Origin: Aphanocapsa sp. GSE-SYN-MK-11-07L
Lineage (GTDB): Bacteria; Cyanobacteriota; Cyanobacteriia; Thermosynechococcales; Thermosynechococcaceae
Assembly (NCBI GenBank): GCA_019359715.1
Contig: JAHHGS010000084.1
Coordinates: 1-64,000 of the forward strand
Length of the DNA stretch: 64,000 bases
Direction: 5' to 3'
The notes below the pieces were generated by a model that saw only the letters and a program-made list of their open reading frames with translations, searched no databases and was not told the origin of the DNA. Positions 25,621 to 34,077 of this stretch are shown piece after piece. Position numbers and translations under genes: made by a program. Positions within the stretch are counted from its first letter, which is position 1. Every line of letters begins with the position of its first letter.

Positions 25621-26157
25621 AGCAAATTGTTACATCTCTCTAGAGTACGTACCATATCTTTGAAGGTGAGCCGCCATCAGTCTGTATTGCACAACACAAA
25701 CTGCTGCTTAATGGCTGTTTAGTGTTTGATCTGCCTGGACTAGAACCCTATCTGTGTGAAGCTTTGGCAATAAGACTAGATATTTTCGCCCATTTTATAG
25801 ACGATGCATTACAATGCGAAATTACTCTACTCTGTCTGTCAGGCTTGAAAAACTGTCCTTGGGTTTTTGCTGCGCTTTGTAGTTTTCGATACAAATGTCT
25901 TCAGTCCTTCCTCCTACCATAGGTCGAAATGCAGAACCTTGCGAATGGCTAAAGCCCAATCGAAAAGAATTTTACAGATTTCACTGTTACATCTGCAAGG
26001 GAGAGGTTTAGGCTGGTGCAAATCGCAATTTAGATTGCTGATTGTCTTGCACTAAGCAGTTATAACGGTCAGTCAGTCTGGGTTGGCTTAAGTTAATGCA
26101 TTTTCCCTGGTTTTTGTTAGTTTGTCGCTGCTTGCCGCTAAGGCACTGGAGAAAACT
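25621..26157. other. 537-bp divergent regulatory region between the permease and ppk2
   Basis: No convincing gene; short open frames do not resemble proteins. It holds the NtcA promoter at 25879-25920, and, from there, a 5' leader of about 230 nt in front of ppk2. The permease promoter should lie in 25621-25800. Confidence 0.6.
25879..25920 (+). promoter_or_regulatory. NtcA-activated promoter for ppk2-glnN
   Basis: The sequence at 25879-25892 is GTA-N8-TAC (GTAGTTTTCGATAC), extended to TGTA...TACA on its flanks. Exactly 22 bases downstream is TACCAT at 25915-25920, matching the -10 consensus TAN3T. This is the class II layout of cyanobacterial nitrogen-stress promoters (NtcA site centred near -41). 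The only plus-strand genes downstream are ppk2 and glnN. Expected start of transcription is about 25927. Confidence 0.82.
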
Positions 26158-27111
26158 ATGGAGTCCGACATTATGAATGGGGACTTTTCTGCAAGTGAGA
26201 CCGCAGAGTCCCCCACCTCAACGACTAAATCTGGCAAGAAAAAGAATAAGGACAAGAAAAAAAGGAAAAAAGCCAAGTTTGATGATGCTCCCCAGTCAAT
26301 GACCTACTTGCCTACGTCTGAACGGGAAAGTAAGTCTAAGCTCTCGACGAAAGAGTATGAAAAAGAGTTGGCCCGGATGCAGGTTGAGCTAGTCAAATTG
26401 CAGTATTGGGCCAAACATACGGGCACTCGGATTGTGATTTTGTTTGAAGGGCGCGATGCCGCAGGCAAAGGCGGCACGATTAAGCGGATTACGGAACCGC
26501 TGAATCCGCGCGGCTGTCGGGTTGTGGCGTTGGGAACCCCCAGCGATCGCGAAAAAACCGAATGGTACTTCCAGCGCTATTCGCCCCATTTACCAGCAGC
26601 GGGTGAAATTGTCTGCTTTGATCGGAGTTGGTATAACCGAGCTGGCGTCGAGCGTGTGATGGGCTTTTGCACCGACGATCAGTATCGGGAATTTATGCAA
26701 ACTTGCCCGGAATTTGAGCGAATGCTAGTCCGGTCGGGGATTATTTTACTCAAGTATTGGTTCTCTGTCAGCGATGAAGAGCAGGAGCGCCGCTTCCAAT
26801 CGCGCACCATTGATCCGGCGCGGCGCTGGAAACTGAGTCCAATGGATTTGGAATCGCGCGATCGCTGGGTGGAATATTCCCAGGCCAAAGATGAGATGTT
26901 TGCCCATACCAACATCCCAGAAGCCCCCTGGTTCACCGTCGAAGCCGACGATAAAAAGCGGGCCCGTCTTAACTGCATCAACCACTTCCTGACCAAAATC
27001 CCCTACGTTGATATGACCCCAGAACCACTAGAACTCCCGCCCCGCCGGTCTGCCCATGACTACGTGCGACCGCCGCGCAACGAGCAGTTCTTTGTCCCGC
27101 AAGTGTATTGA
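26158..27111 (+). CDS. ppk2: Polyphosphate kinase 2 family protein
   Basis: 317 residues from ATG 26158 with GGAG seven bases upstream (a TTG at 26122 is not needed). Walker A FEGRDAAGKGG (about 96-106), the lid region and the Walker B segment FDRSWYNRAGVERVMGF identify PPK2, which moves phosphate between polyphosphate and nucleoside diphosphates. The N-terminus has a run of lysines (about residues 25-40, interrupted by few other residues) not typical of the core family. It precedes glnN by 87 bp and lies behind an NtcA site, so it may supply ATP/GTP for glutamine synthesis during nitrogen stress. Confidence 0.92.
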   Translation: MESDIMNGDFSASETAESPTSTTKSGKKKNKDKKKRKKAKFDDAPQSMTYLPTSERESKSKLSTKEYEKELARMQVELVKLQYWAKHTGTRIVILFEGRDAAGKGGTIKRITEPLNPRGCRVVALGTPSDREKTEWYFQRYSPHLPAAGEIVCFDRSWYNRAGVERVMGFCTDDQYREFMQTCPEFERMLVRSGIILLKYWFSVSDEEQERRFQSRTIDPARRWKLSPMDLESRDRWVEYSQAKDEMFAHTNIPEAPWFTVEADDKKRARLNCINHFLTKIPYVDMTPEPLELPPRRSAHDYVRPPRNEQFFVPQVY

Positions 27112-27198
27112 TTTGAATGATTGCCGCCAGATTGAGGTCAGGATTTTTCTCTGACAGCCTCCAAGTTTTTTAGTTTCACCCCTAAAGGAAAAATAATC

Positions 27199-29373
27199 AT
27201 GAGTGGTAATGAACTCCGCTTCCAGGCCATTTGCCAAGTCACCGATCGCGAAAAGCTCCCCCCCAAGACGCCCAGCCGCTTAGAAGAACTTTGGGCCACC
27301 GATGTGTTTACGCTGGCCAAGATGCAGGCCTGTCTGCCCAAGGATGTGTTTAAGTCGATTAAAAGCACGGTGCAAACCGGTGGCAAGCTAGATGTCTCCG
27401 TGGCCGGAATTGTGGCTGCGGCGATGAAAGACTGGGCAATTTCTAAGGGTGCCCTCTACTACGCCCACGTCTTTTATCCGATGACCAACTTTACGGCTGA
27501 GAAGCACGATGGATTTATCTCGGTTCAAGGCGATGGCTCAGTAATCACAGAATTCACTGGCAAGGTGCTGGTGCAGGGTGAACCGGATGGCTCGTCTTTT
27601 CCAAATGGCGGCATTCGCTCCACGTTTGAAGCCCGTGGCTACACGGCTTGGGATGTGACCAGCCCGGCCTACGTGATGGAAACCGATAACGGTGTCACCC
27701 TATGTATTCCAACTGTCTTCATTTCTTGGACTGGTGAAGCCCTCGACAAGAAAACGCCGCTGCTCCGCTCCAACGCGGCCATGAGCAAAGCAGCCACCCG
27801 ACTGCTGAAGCTGTTGGGGCATTCTGAAGTTGCCACCGTCAACTCAAGCTGCGGAGCAGAGCAGGAATACTTCTTGGTTGATGCCCATTTTGCCCACAGC
27901 CGCCCCGATATCCTGCTGACTGGCAGAACCCTGTTTGGGCGACCAGCGGCCAAAGGACAACAGTTTGATGATCACTACTTTGGGGCGATTCCAGAGCGGG
28001 TGCAGGTCTTCATGCAAGATGTGGAGGAGAAAATGTATCGGTTGGGGATTCCAGCCAAAACTCGCCACAACGAAGTCGCCCCCGGTCAATTTGAGCTGGC
28101 CCCATTCTTTGAGGCAGCTAACGTGGCCAGCGACCACCAGCAAATGACGATGACCATCCTCAAGAACACGGCCAAGAAGCACGGCTTTATCTGCCTGCTG
28201 CACGAAAAGCCGTTCGCAGGCATCAATGGCTCTGGCAAACACGTCAACTGGTCAGTTGGCAATGCTACTCAAGGCAACTTGCTGGATCCCGGCGATAGTC
28301 CCCATGCCAACCTGCAATTTCTGCTGTTCTGCGGAGCGGTAATTCGCGGCGTCCACAAGTATGGGCCGCTGCTGCGAGCCGTGGTAGCAACCGCCAGCAA
28401 CGATCATCGCCTGGGAGCAAACGAAGCGCCTCCAGCAATCATTTCGGTCTACTTGGGCACCCAGCTTGAAGATGTGTTTGAGCAAATTAGGCAGGGTGAT
28501 GTTAAAAGCTCTGCCCACGCCGGGGTAATGAATTTAGGCGTACCCACTCTGCCGGAATTTCCGAAAGATCCGGGCGATCGCAACCGCACCTCCCCCTTTG
28601 CCTTCACGGGCAATCGGTTTGAATTCCGGGCCGTCGGGTCGGGGCAATCGGTGTCGGGGCCATTGGTGGCCATGAACACGATCTTGACCGATTCCCTCAC
28701 CTGGGTGGCAGACCAGTTGGAAGCTGAGTTGGCCAAAGGCAAAGCCCTAGATGTGGCGGCGTTTGCGATCCTAAAATCGGTGATGGATGATCATGGGGCC
28801 GTTGTGTTTGGCGGCAATGGTTACTCGGAAGCATGGCACAAAATGGCTGTTGAAGAACGCGGCTTACTCAACCTACCGACGACCGCCGATGCGCTGCCGA
28901 TCCTGAAGGAAAAGTACATTGAGGAGCTGTTTGAAAAAACAGGCGTGCTGTCTGCGGCTGAGCTAGAAAGCCGGTTTGACGTTTACGCCGAGCAGTACAC
29001 GCAGGTAATTGAGATGGAAGCCAAGCTGGTGATTAGTTTGGCTAAAACGGTGATTTATCCGGCTGCCTTCCGCTATTTATCGGAGCTGGCCGGCAGCATT
29101 ACCAGTCTGAAGCAAATTGGGATCGCCTTTGAATTAGAAAGCGCCGAAACGGTGGCTTCAGTCACAAAGCTAATGATGGATAGCGTTAGCAAGTTAAGCG
29201 ATGCCAGCAGCAAGCATGAGTTCGCCACGATCGAAGAACACATGCAGTACTGTGCCAAAACCCTGCGCCCGCTGATGGATCAGGTTCGCACCTACGCGGA
29301 TGCTTTAGAGGGGGATGTTGCCGACGACCTTTGGCCATTACCCAAATACCAGGAGATGCTGTTTATCAAATAG
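27199..29373 (+). CDS. glnN: Glutamine synthetase type III
   Basis: 724 residues, the length of the GSIII family (about 720, much longer than GlnA). Family segments include the N-terminal GSIII region, [23 protein letters not shown], and [18 protein letters not shown]. It combines glutamate and ammonium with ATP to give glutamine. In cyanobacteria GlnN is induced by nitrogen starvation through NtcA, consistent with the promoter upstream of ppk2. Start ATG has AAGGA upstream. It ends before two hairpins. Confidence 0.95.
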   Translation: MSGNELRFQAICQVTDREKLPPKTPSRLEELWATDVFTLAKMQACLPKDVFKSIKSTVQTGGKLDVSVAGIVAAAMKDWAISKGALYYAHVFYPMTNFTAEKHDGFISVQGDGSVITEFTGKVLVQGEPDGSSFPNGGIRSTFEARGYTAWDVTSPAYVMETDNGVTLCIPTVFISWTGEALDKKTPLLRSNAAMSKAATRLLKLLGHSEVATVNSSCGAEQEYFLVDAHFAHSRPDILLTGRTLFGRPAAKGQQFDDHYFGAIPERVQVFMQDVEEKMYRLGIPAKTRHNEVAPGQFELAPFFEAANVASDHQQMTMTILKNTAKKHGFICLLHEKPFAGINGSGKHVNWSVGNATQGNLLDPGDSPHANLQFLLFCGAVIRGVHKYGPLLRAVVATASNDHRLGANEAPPAIISVYLGTQLEDVFEQIRQGDVKSSAHAGVMNLGVPTLPEFPKDPGDRNRTSPFAFTGNRFEFRAVGSGQSVSGPLVAMNTILTDSLTWVADQLEAELAKGKALDVAAFAILKSVMDDHGAVVFGGNGYSEAWHKMAVEERGLLNLPTTADALPILKEKYIEELFEKTGVLSAAELESRFDVYAEQYTQVIEMEAKLVISLAKTVIYPAAFRYLSELAGSITSLKQIGIAFELESAETVASVTKLMMDSVSKLSDASSKHEFATIEEHMQYCAKTLRPLMDQVRTYADALEGDVADDLWPLPKYQEMLFIK

Positions 29374-29390
29374 CAAACGCCTGATCCCCC

Positions 29391-29418
29391 TAAGTCCCCC
29401 TTAAAAAAGGGGGACTTA
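29391..29418. terminator. Hairpin 1 between convergent glnN and ABC gene; dispersed repeat copy
   Basis: Perfect 10-bp stem TAAGTCCCCC/GGGGGACTTA with an 8-base loop. It is a copy of the C/G-tract dispersed repeat also found at 22233 and 710. Confidence 0.6.
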
Positions 29419-29424
29419 GAATAA

Positions 29425-29469
29425 GATTATTTTTGAAAGCTTCGCTCTGAGAAGCTTTCAAAAATAATC
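29425..29469. terminator. Hairpin 2, bidirectional terminator
   Basis: Perfect 18-bp stem (arms 29425-29442 and 29452-29469, starting GATTATTTTTGAAAGCTT), loop 9 bases. T-rich on both strands, lying between convergent genes, as expected of a bidirectional terminator. Confidence 0.7.
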
Positions 29470-29485
29470 TGTTTTGATATTGAGG

Positions 29486-30256
29486 CTAATTGAATACTCG
29501 CACCGTTTCTAAAAAAGTTTGGGCTTCCGGGTGGGATGAGCTGGCCAACTCTGCCTGAGTCCCTAGAAACACCATGTTGCCGCTTTCCATTAAGCCAATG
29601 CGGGATGCCAGCAAAAACGCCTCTTGGATATCATGGGTGACGAAGACAACGGTTTTGCCTAAGTCTTGCTGTAAGCGCTGAAACTGGCGCTGCAAGTCAA
29701 GCCGAGTAATTGGGTCAAGCGCTCCAAACGGCTCATCCATTAGCAAAATGGGTGGGTCGGCGGCCAGGGCACGGGCAACGCCGACCCGCTGTCGCTGTCC
29801 GCCCGAAAGCTGGTGCGGATAGCGATCGCTAAACTGGGCTGGCTCCAAGCCGACCAAGTGCAGCAGCTCATGCACCCGCGATTTGATTTGCAAGGGCTTC
29901 CAGCCTTGCAGACTGGGGACTAAACCAACATTGCGCTCGATCGTGAAATGCGGAAACAGGCCCGTTTCTTGAATCACATAGCCAATTTGGCGGCGGAGGG
30001 CGATCGGGTTCCAATCCGTCGTGGCTTTGCCCTGCACCCGCACCTGTCCTGTCGTTGGCACCAATAGATGATTAATCAACTTCATGGTCGTGGTTTTGCC
30101 AGAGCCACTCCGCCCCAGCAGCACCAAAAATTCACCCGCCAGAATCGTAAAGCTGAGCTGATGCAGCAGGGGGCGTCCCTTGAGCGCAAACCCCACCTGA
30201 TCGAATTCAACGGCGATCGACCGACTGGTCGGCTGATGATTTGGACTGACTTGCAT
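29486..30256 (-). CDS. ABC transporter ATP-binding protein, osmoprotectant (OpuA/ProV) type
   Basis: 256 residues. Walker A GRSGSGKTTT, Q-loop in YVIQETGLFPHFT, signature LSGGQRQRVGVARALA, Walker B ILLMDEPFGALDP, H-loop VTHDIQEA. The Q-loop form ETGLFPH and overall segments fit glycine-betaine/choline type importers. No CBS domains at the C-terminus. No permease or binding-protein gene is next to it in the window, so its membrane partner is elsewhere. It is divergent to the symporter gene. Confidence 0.85.
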   Translation of the reverse strand: MQVSPNHQPTSRSIAVEFDQVGFALKGRPLLHQLSFTILAGEFLVLLGRSGSGKTTTMKLINHLLVPTTGQVRVQGKATTDWNPIALRRQIGYVIQETGLFPHFTIERNVGLVPSLQGWKPLQIKSRVHELLHLVGLEPAQFSDRYPHQLSGGQRQRVGVARALAADPPILLMDEPFGALDPITRLDLQRQFQRLQQDLGKTVVFVTHDIQEAFLLASRIGLMESGNMVFLGTQAELASSSHPEAQTFLETVRVFN

Positions 30257-30353
30257 AGGCGGCTGACAGAAGTTTGGTAGGGTCTATATCAGATTAGAGA
30301 AGAGTCAGAGTGATAAGGTTACTGGTTAGGCTTTAACAACCGCTGAGGGCAGA

Positions 30354-31604
30354 ATGAGTTTATCGACGCTGATTTTAGCCTGTTTGGCTTTGGGGATTGG
30401 GTTTGGTGCCGTCCTGCATGACTATTTCCCAGAGTTGATCGCCCCTATCACTCACTATGCCTTAGATCCGCTCGGCAGCGCCTTTTTGCGGCTGATTCAA
30501 TTTGTGGTGGTGCCAATTGTTTTTTCCGCCATGATTTTGGGGTTAACCCGGATCCAGAATGCGGCTCAACTGGGACGCTATGTAATCAAACTGCTGACCA
30601 GCTATCTGGTCACGAGTGGGATTGCCGTGGCGGTGGGAATGGCGATCGTCACGCTGCTCCAACCCGGAGCCGGTATCACCGGATTTACCGCCAGCAGCAC
30701 GGTCAGTACCGAGCACCAGTCGCTGATCGACTGGCTGGTCAGCTTGATTCCAGTCAACCCGCTGGAAGCGCTCAGCAGCGGCAACTTACTACAAGTGATT
30801 TTTTCGGCCGCTCTGATTGGGGTTGCCATTCAGCGGGTGGGTGGGGCCGCCGCCAGTTTTATTAGCTTTATTGAAAGCTGCTACGCCATTTTTGAAGCGG
30901 TATTGGCTTTGGTGTTGCGAGTCGCCCCGATTGGCGTTTTCGCTCTGATTGCGGCGGTGATCGCCAACGAAGGGTTAGGCATTGTCGTTCGCTTGTTTGT
31001 CTATGTGGCCGGGTTATTGCTGAGTACAGCTCTGATGATGAGCCTGTATACAGTGATTCTGCTGCTGCTCAAAGCCAATCCAGTGCGGTTTTTTCAGAGT
31101 ATGTTTCCAGCCCTGTCGTTGGCGTTTGGCACGGCCAGCTCGAATGCGGCGTTACCGATCGCCCTCCAAAATGTCCAGGAAAACTACGGTTTGTCAGCCG
31201 AAATTGCCAGTTTTGCCCTGCCCCTTGGCACCGCCCTCAAGCGGGACGGCTCAGCGATTATGCAAGGCTACAATGCCTTGTTCATTGCTCAGGTTTATCA
31301 GGTGGATATCACGCCGTCGCTGCTGGTGGCGATCGCCCTCAGTTCACTGTTAGTCTCTTTCAGTACACCCGGCGTGCCGGGTTCTGCCATTATCACGATG
31401 GCAACTGTTTTGAGCGCCGCCGGTTTACCTGTGGAGGGGATCGCAATTATTGCTGGCGTTGATCGGTTAACGGACGGCGTTAAGACGATGCTAAATGTAA
31501 CGGGTAACACTGCCAATGCAATCGTGCTCAGCCGTTGGGAAAAGCAGCTCCCATCGCTGCCTCCGCTTCAACCCACTCCTGAACTAACAGAATCAAACCT
31601 TTAA
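30354..31604 (+). CDS. Dicarboxylate/amino acid:cation symporter (DAACS family)
   Basis: 416 residues, about eight transmembrane helices plus two re-entrant hairpins. Family motifs: serine-rich segment FGTASSNAALPIAL and the second hairpin region with the SFSTPGVPGSAIITM stretch, then the DRLTDGVKTMLNVTGN helix that binds substrate and cation. Transports glutamate, aspartate or C4-dicarboxylates with Na+ or H+. Start has GAGG upstream. Its stop codon touches the left boundary repeat of the tRNA-Trp island. Confidence 0.92.
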   Translation: MSLSTLILACLALGIGFGAVLHDYFPELIAPITHYALDPLGSAFLRLIQFVVVPIVFSAMILGLTRIQNAAQLGRYVIKLLTSYLVTSGIAVAVGMAIVTLLQPGAGITGFTASSTVSTEHQSLIDWLVSLIPVNPLEALSSGNLLQVIFSAALIGVAIQRVGGAAASFISFIESCYAIFEAVLALVLRVAPIGVFALIAAVIANEGLGIVVRLFVYVAGLLLSTALMMSLYTVILLLLKANPVRFFQSMFPALSLAFGTASSNAALPIALQNVQENYGLSAEIASFALPLGTALKRDGSAIMQGYNALFIAQVYQVDITPSLLVAIALSSLLVSFSTPGVPGSAIITMATVLSAAGLPVEGIAIIAGVDRLTDGVKTMLNVTGNTANAIVLSRWEKQLPSLPPLQPTPELTESNL

Positions 31605-31629
31605 ACGCGCCCTGGAGGACTTGAACCCC
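31604..31629. repeat. Left attachment repeat (fragment of tRNA-Trp 3' end)
   Basis: 26 bases identical to 37714-37739, the 3' end of the intact tRNA-Trp gene. This fragment lacks the rest of the tRNA. It marks the distal end of an element integrated into trnW. It also overlaps the last base of the symporter stop codon. Confidence 0.85.
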
Positions 31630-31697
31630 GAATATTAAGTTTCTAGACCTTAAAACAATCCTTGTCTAGTAGGGATTTCGGAAATCAGAGTGAATAC

Positions 31698-31943
31698 TTA
31701 CCCCAATTCTGGATTCTTCTTAGGAATTGGCACATTGAAGTGTGCGGTCATCCGCTCACTAATGATTGGCTGTTGCTCAACAAAGGGAAGGTGATCAAGT
31801 TCTCCAGCGGCAATCAGTGTCTTCTTGGGTCTGGCATTACGCCGATCCATGTAGGCATGAAATACAGCTTCATCATCCCGATGGGTCAGGCAATATTGCT
31901 TCAGTTCCTGGTCACTCATGGCTGCATAGTTGACTTGGGTCAT
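31698..31943 (-). CDS. Small DUF6887-like protein
   Basis: 81 residues from ATG 31943 (the open frame extends to 32000 without support). N-terminus MTQVNYAAMSDQELKQYCL followed by HRDDEAVFHAYMDRR matches a small cyanobacterial family often annotated DUF6887 and usually paired with a DUF6888 gene, which I do not see here. Function unknown; possible toxin-antitoxin-like role in the literature is unproven. First gene in the island. Confidence 0.65.
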   Translation of the reverse strand: MTQVNYAAMSDQELKQYCLTHRDDEAVFHAYMDRRNARPKKTLIAAGELDHLPFVEQQPIISERMTAHFNVPIPKKNPELG

Positions 31944-32064
31944 GAGACTAATTCTCCATTGGAGCGCGAATGCAAGTCTGTTAGCCAGAACTGGGTACAA
32001 TCGTCCTTACCCATCAGTCAATTTACAAGATTGGGTTAAATCGATCCAGCAGAAGGGAAATCAA

Positions 32065-32958
32065 ATGCTAACTGGCGAAATTCGATCGCAAATTGACAGA
32101 ATCTGGGATGCTTTCTGGTCGGGTGGCATCTCGAATCCGTTGGAGGTGATTGAGCAAATCACCTACCTGCTGTTTTTGCGCCGGTTAGACGAGCTGCACA
32201 CCCTGGAAGAGAATAAAGCAAATCGCCTCAGACGCCCGATCGAGCGCCGGGTATTTCCAGAGGGTAGTAACTCCTGGGGTAAACCCTACGAGCAACTGCG
32301 TTGGTCGCGATTCAAACACATGGAAGCGCGGGAGATGTTTGAGGTGGTGGGTGAGCATGTGTTTCCGTTTTTGCGGACTTCGCTCACCTCGGCTCCGCTC
32401 GGTGAGCGAAGTCGAACCGAGCGGAGTCGAGGTGAGGGTTCGACCTATGCCCATCACATGAGGGATGCTCGCTTCACGATTCCCACTGCGGCTCTGCTGG
32501 CGAAGGTGGTGGATCTGATTGACCATGTGCCGATGGACGATCGCGATACGAAGGGCGATCTCTACGAATACATGCTGGGTAAAATTGCCAGTGCAGGGCA
32601 AAATGGGCAATTCCGCACACCGCGCCACATTATTCAACTGATGGTGGAGATGACGGCCCCCACTCCAAAAGATCTGATCTGTGACCCCGCCAGTGGCACC
32701 TGTGGCTTTTTGGTAGCGGCGGGGGAATATCTACGCCAGCAGCACCCTGAAGTTTTTCAAGATCAAAAGCTGAAGGAACACTTTCACCGCAAAATGTTCC
32801 ACGGCTTCGACTTTGACAATACGATGCTACGGATTGGCAGTATGAATATGCTGCTGCACGGGGTAGAAAATCCGGATACAGAGTCGAATGTGGAAAGCGG
32901 GAACTCTTTGTATAACCATCGCTGCCAATATTGCAAAAACTGGAATCCTGACTTTTGA
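32065..32958 (+). pseudogene. hsdM: Type I restriction methylase subunit HsdM, 3'-truncated
   Basis: Start ATG 32065 with GAAGGGA upstream. N-terminal HsdM helical domain (GEIRSQIDRIWDAFWSGG, then EVIEQITYLLFLRRLDEL), and SAM-binding motif DPASGTCGF (about 207-215). After MLLHGVENPD (about residue 275) homology stops and the frame runs into the adjacent hsdS remnant, ending at 32958. The catalytic NPPF motif and the C-terminal domain are absent (full HsdM is about 480-520 residues). Residues about 106-126 come from an inserted palindromic repeat. It cannot methylate as encoded. Confidence 0.88.
32383..32436. repeat. Palindromic GAGCGAAGTCGAA-type repeat inserted in hsdM
   Basis: Arms 32383-32402 and 32417-32436 match 19 of 20 positions, loop 14 bases (TGAGCGAAGTCGAA). 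It stays in frame and encodes PLGERSRTERSRGEG. The same element occurs in hsdR at 34785-34841. Confidence 0.85.
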
Positions 32959-33268
32959 CTCTTGCTTCCCAGATAGCATTGTTGGTTTTGAACCCAATAA
33001 TCTAAGTGCAATAGAATATGTACAATCGTGGCTTTCTTTTTTACAAACTACGCTTGAGGCGACCGCCCCAGAAAGTGCACAAAAAAATATCAATTTGGCT
33101 ATTTTAAGAAATCTTGATGTTCCTGTTCCACCCTTCTCCCTTCAACAAGAATTTGCTCGGCGGGTAGAGGCGATCGAACGGCTTAAGACTAACCACCGAG
33201 AAGCGATCGCCCACCTCAATGCCCTGTTTGCTTCTCTCCAACACCGCGCTTTTCGAGGTGAACTATAA
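32888..33268 (+). pseudogene. hsdS: Specificity subunit HsdS, C-terminal remnant
   Basis: From about 32887 the +2 frame reads as an HsdS target-recognition end (GTLCITIAANIAKTGILTF, CFPDSIVGF) followed by the C-terminal conserved region (RNLDVPVPPFSLQQEFARRV) and helix (HLNALFASLQHRAFRGEL). The N-terminal target-recognition domain and central region are missing. The join with hsdM near 32875-32890 shows that a deletion removed the hsdM 3' half and the hsdS 5' part. Confidence 0.85.
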
Positions 33269-33321
33269 GAAACGAGCAACTGTAGAGACGTAAAATATCA
33301 ATATCTGATGAGGGCAAAAGC

Positions 33322-33567
33322 ATGAGCATCGTAATTCCTGACGAAGTTTTAACCACAACTCGGATGACCGAAAGCGAACTCAAGCAAGAAATCGCCATCA
33401 TGCTATTTCAAAAAGAAAAACTAACCCTAGCCCAAGCCAGCCGGTTTGCCGGAACACACCGCATCGCCTTTCAGCACCTCCTCGCCAGCCGTCAAATCCC
33501 CATTCACTATGGCGTAGAAGACCTTGAGCAAGACATCAAAAACCTGCAAAAATTAGATCGCCTGTGA
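33322..33567 (+). CDS. UPF0175 family antitoxin
   Basis: 81 residues: SIVIPDEVLTTTRMTESELKQE at the N-terminus, then a helix-turn-helix-like segment LTLAQASRFAGTHRIAFQHLL. This is the UPF0175 family, typically the antitoxin paired with DUF3368 PIN-like toxins. Its stop overlaps the toxin start by 4 nt (GTGA), a translational coupling typical of such pairs. It lies between hsdS and hsdR, as cargo of the type I locus. Confidence 0.88.
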   Translation: MSIVIPDEVLTTTRMTESELKQEIAIMLFQKEKLTLAQASRFAGTHRIAFQHLLASRQIPIHYGVEDLEQDIKNLQKLDRL

Positions 33568-34049
33568 TTATTGTTAGCGACACATCACCCATCAATAACC
33601 TTGCAGCCATCAACCAGCTCAACTTATTGCAGAAACTCTACAGTACAGTCATCATTCCTGCTGCCGTCTACCGAGAATTAACCGATCCCAACTTTCCCGT
33701 TGCAGGAGCCACCGAAGTCCAAACTTTCGACTGGATTCAGACCCGTCAAATTACGAATCTGGCAATGCTAGAAGCACTCAGCCAAGACCTTGACCCTGGC
33801 GAAGCCGAGGCGATCGTTCTGGCATTGGAGATAGGAGCCGATCAAGTTCTGATTGACGAGCGCCGAGGTCGGCTCATCGCTGATCGCCTTAACCTCAATT
33901 ACACTGGCATCCTAGGCATATTAATTGAAGCTAAACGTCGAGGGCTAATCATATCCGTGAAACCCCTATTAGACTCCCTCATCAATCAAGCAGGCTTCTG
34001 GGTCGCTGAACCTGTGTACAATCGAATCTTGCAGCTTGCAAACGAATAG
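33564..34049 (+). CDS. DUF3368 PIN-like toxin
   Basis: 161 residues, GTG start overlapping the antitoxin by 4 nt. PIN-type acidic residues: IVSDTSPI (D6), LDPGEAEAIVLALE (E), and VLIDERRGRLIA (D/E). DUF3368 proteins are predicted metal-dependent ribonucleases neutralised by UPF0175 antitoxins. The pair may stabilise the island. Confidence 0.88.
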   Translation: MIIVSDTSPINNLAAINQLNLLQKLYSTVIIPAAVYRELTDPNFPVAGATEVQTFDWIQTRQITNLAMLEALSQDLDPGEAEAIVLALEIGADQVLIDERRGRLIADRLNLNYTGILGILIEAKRRGLIISVKPLLDSLINQAGFWVAEPVYNRILQLANE

Positions 34050-34077
34050 CGATTAGCGTAGATGATCGGGGAAGTCT

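Noticed and set aside
25722-26055. Short overlapping open frames upstream of ppk2
   Set aside because: They span the NtcA site and -10 box, have no ribosome sites and resemble no protein I know.
31604-31629. A second tRNA-Trp gene at the left end of the island
   Set aside because: Only the 3' 24 or so bases of the tRNA are present; no anticodon arm or 5' half follows. It is an attachment-site remnant.
32888-33268. An independent small gene after hsdM
   Set aside because: Its sequence is recognisably the C-terminal end of HsdS and its apparent ATG is internal, so it is treated as a pseudogene remnant.
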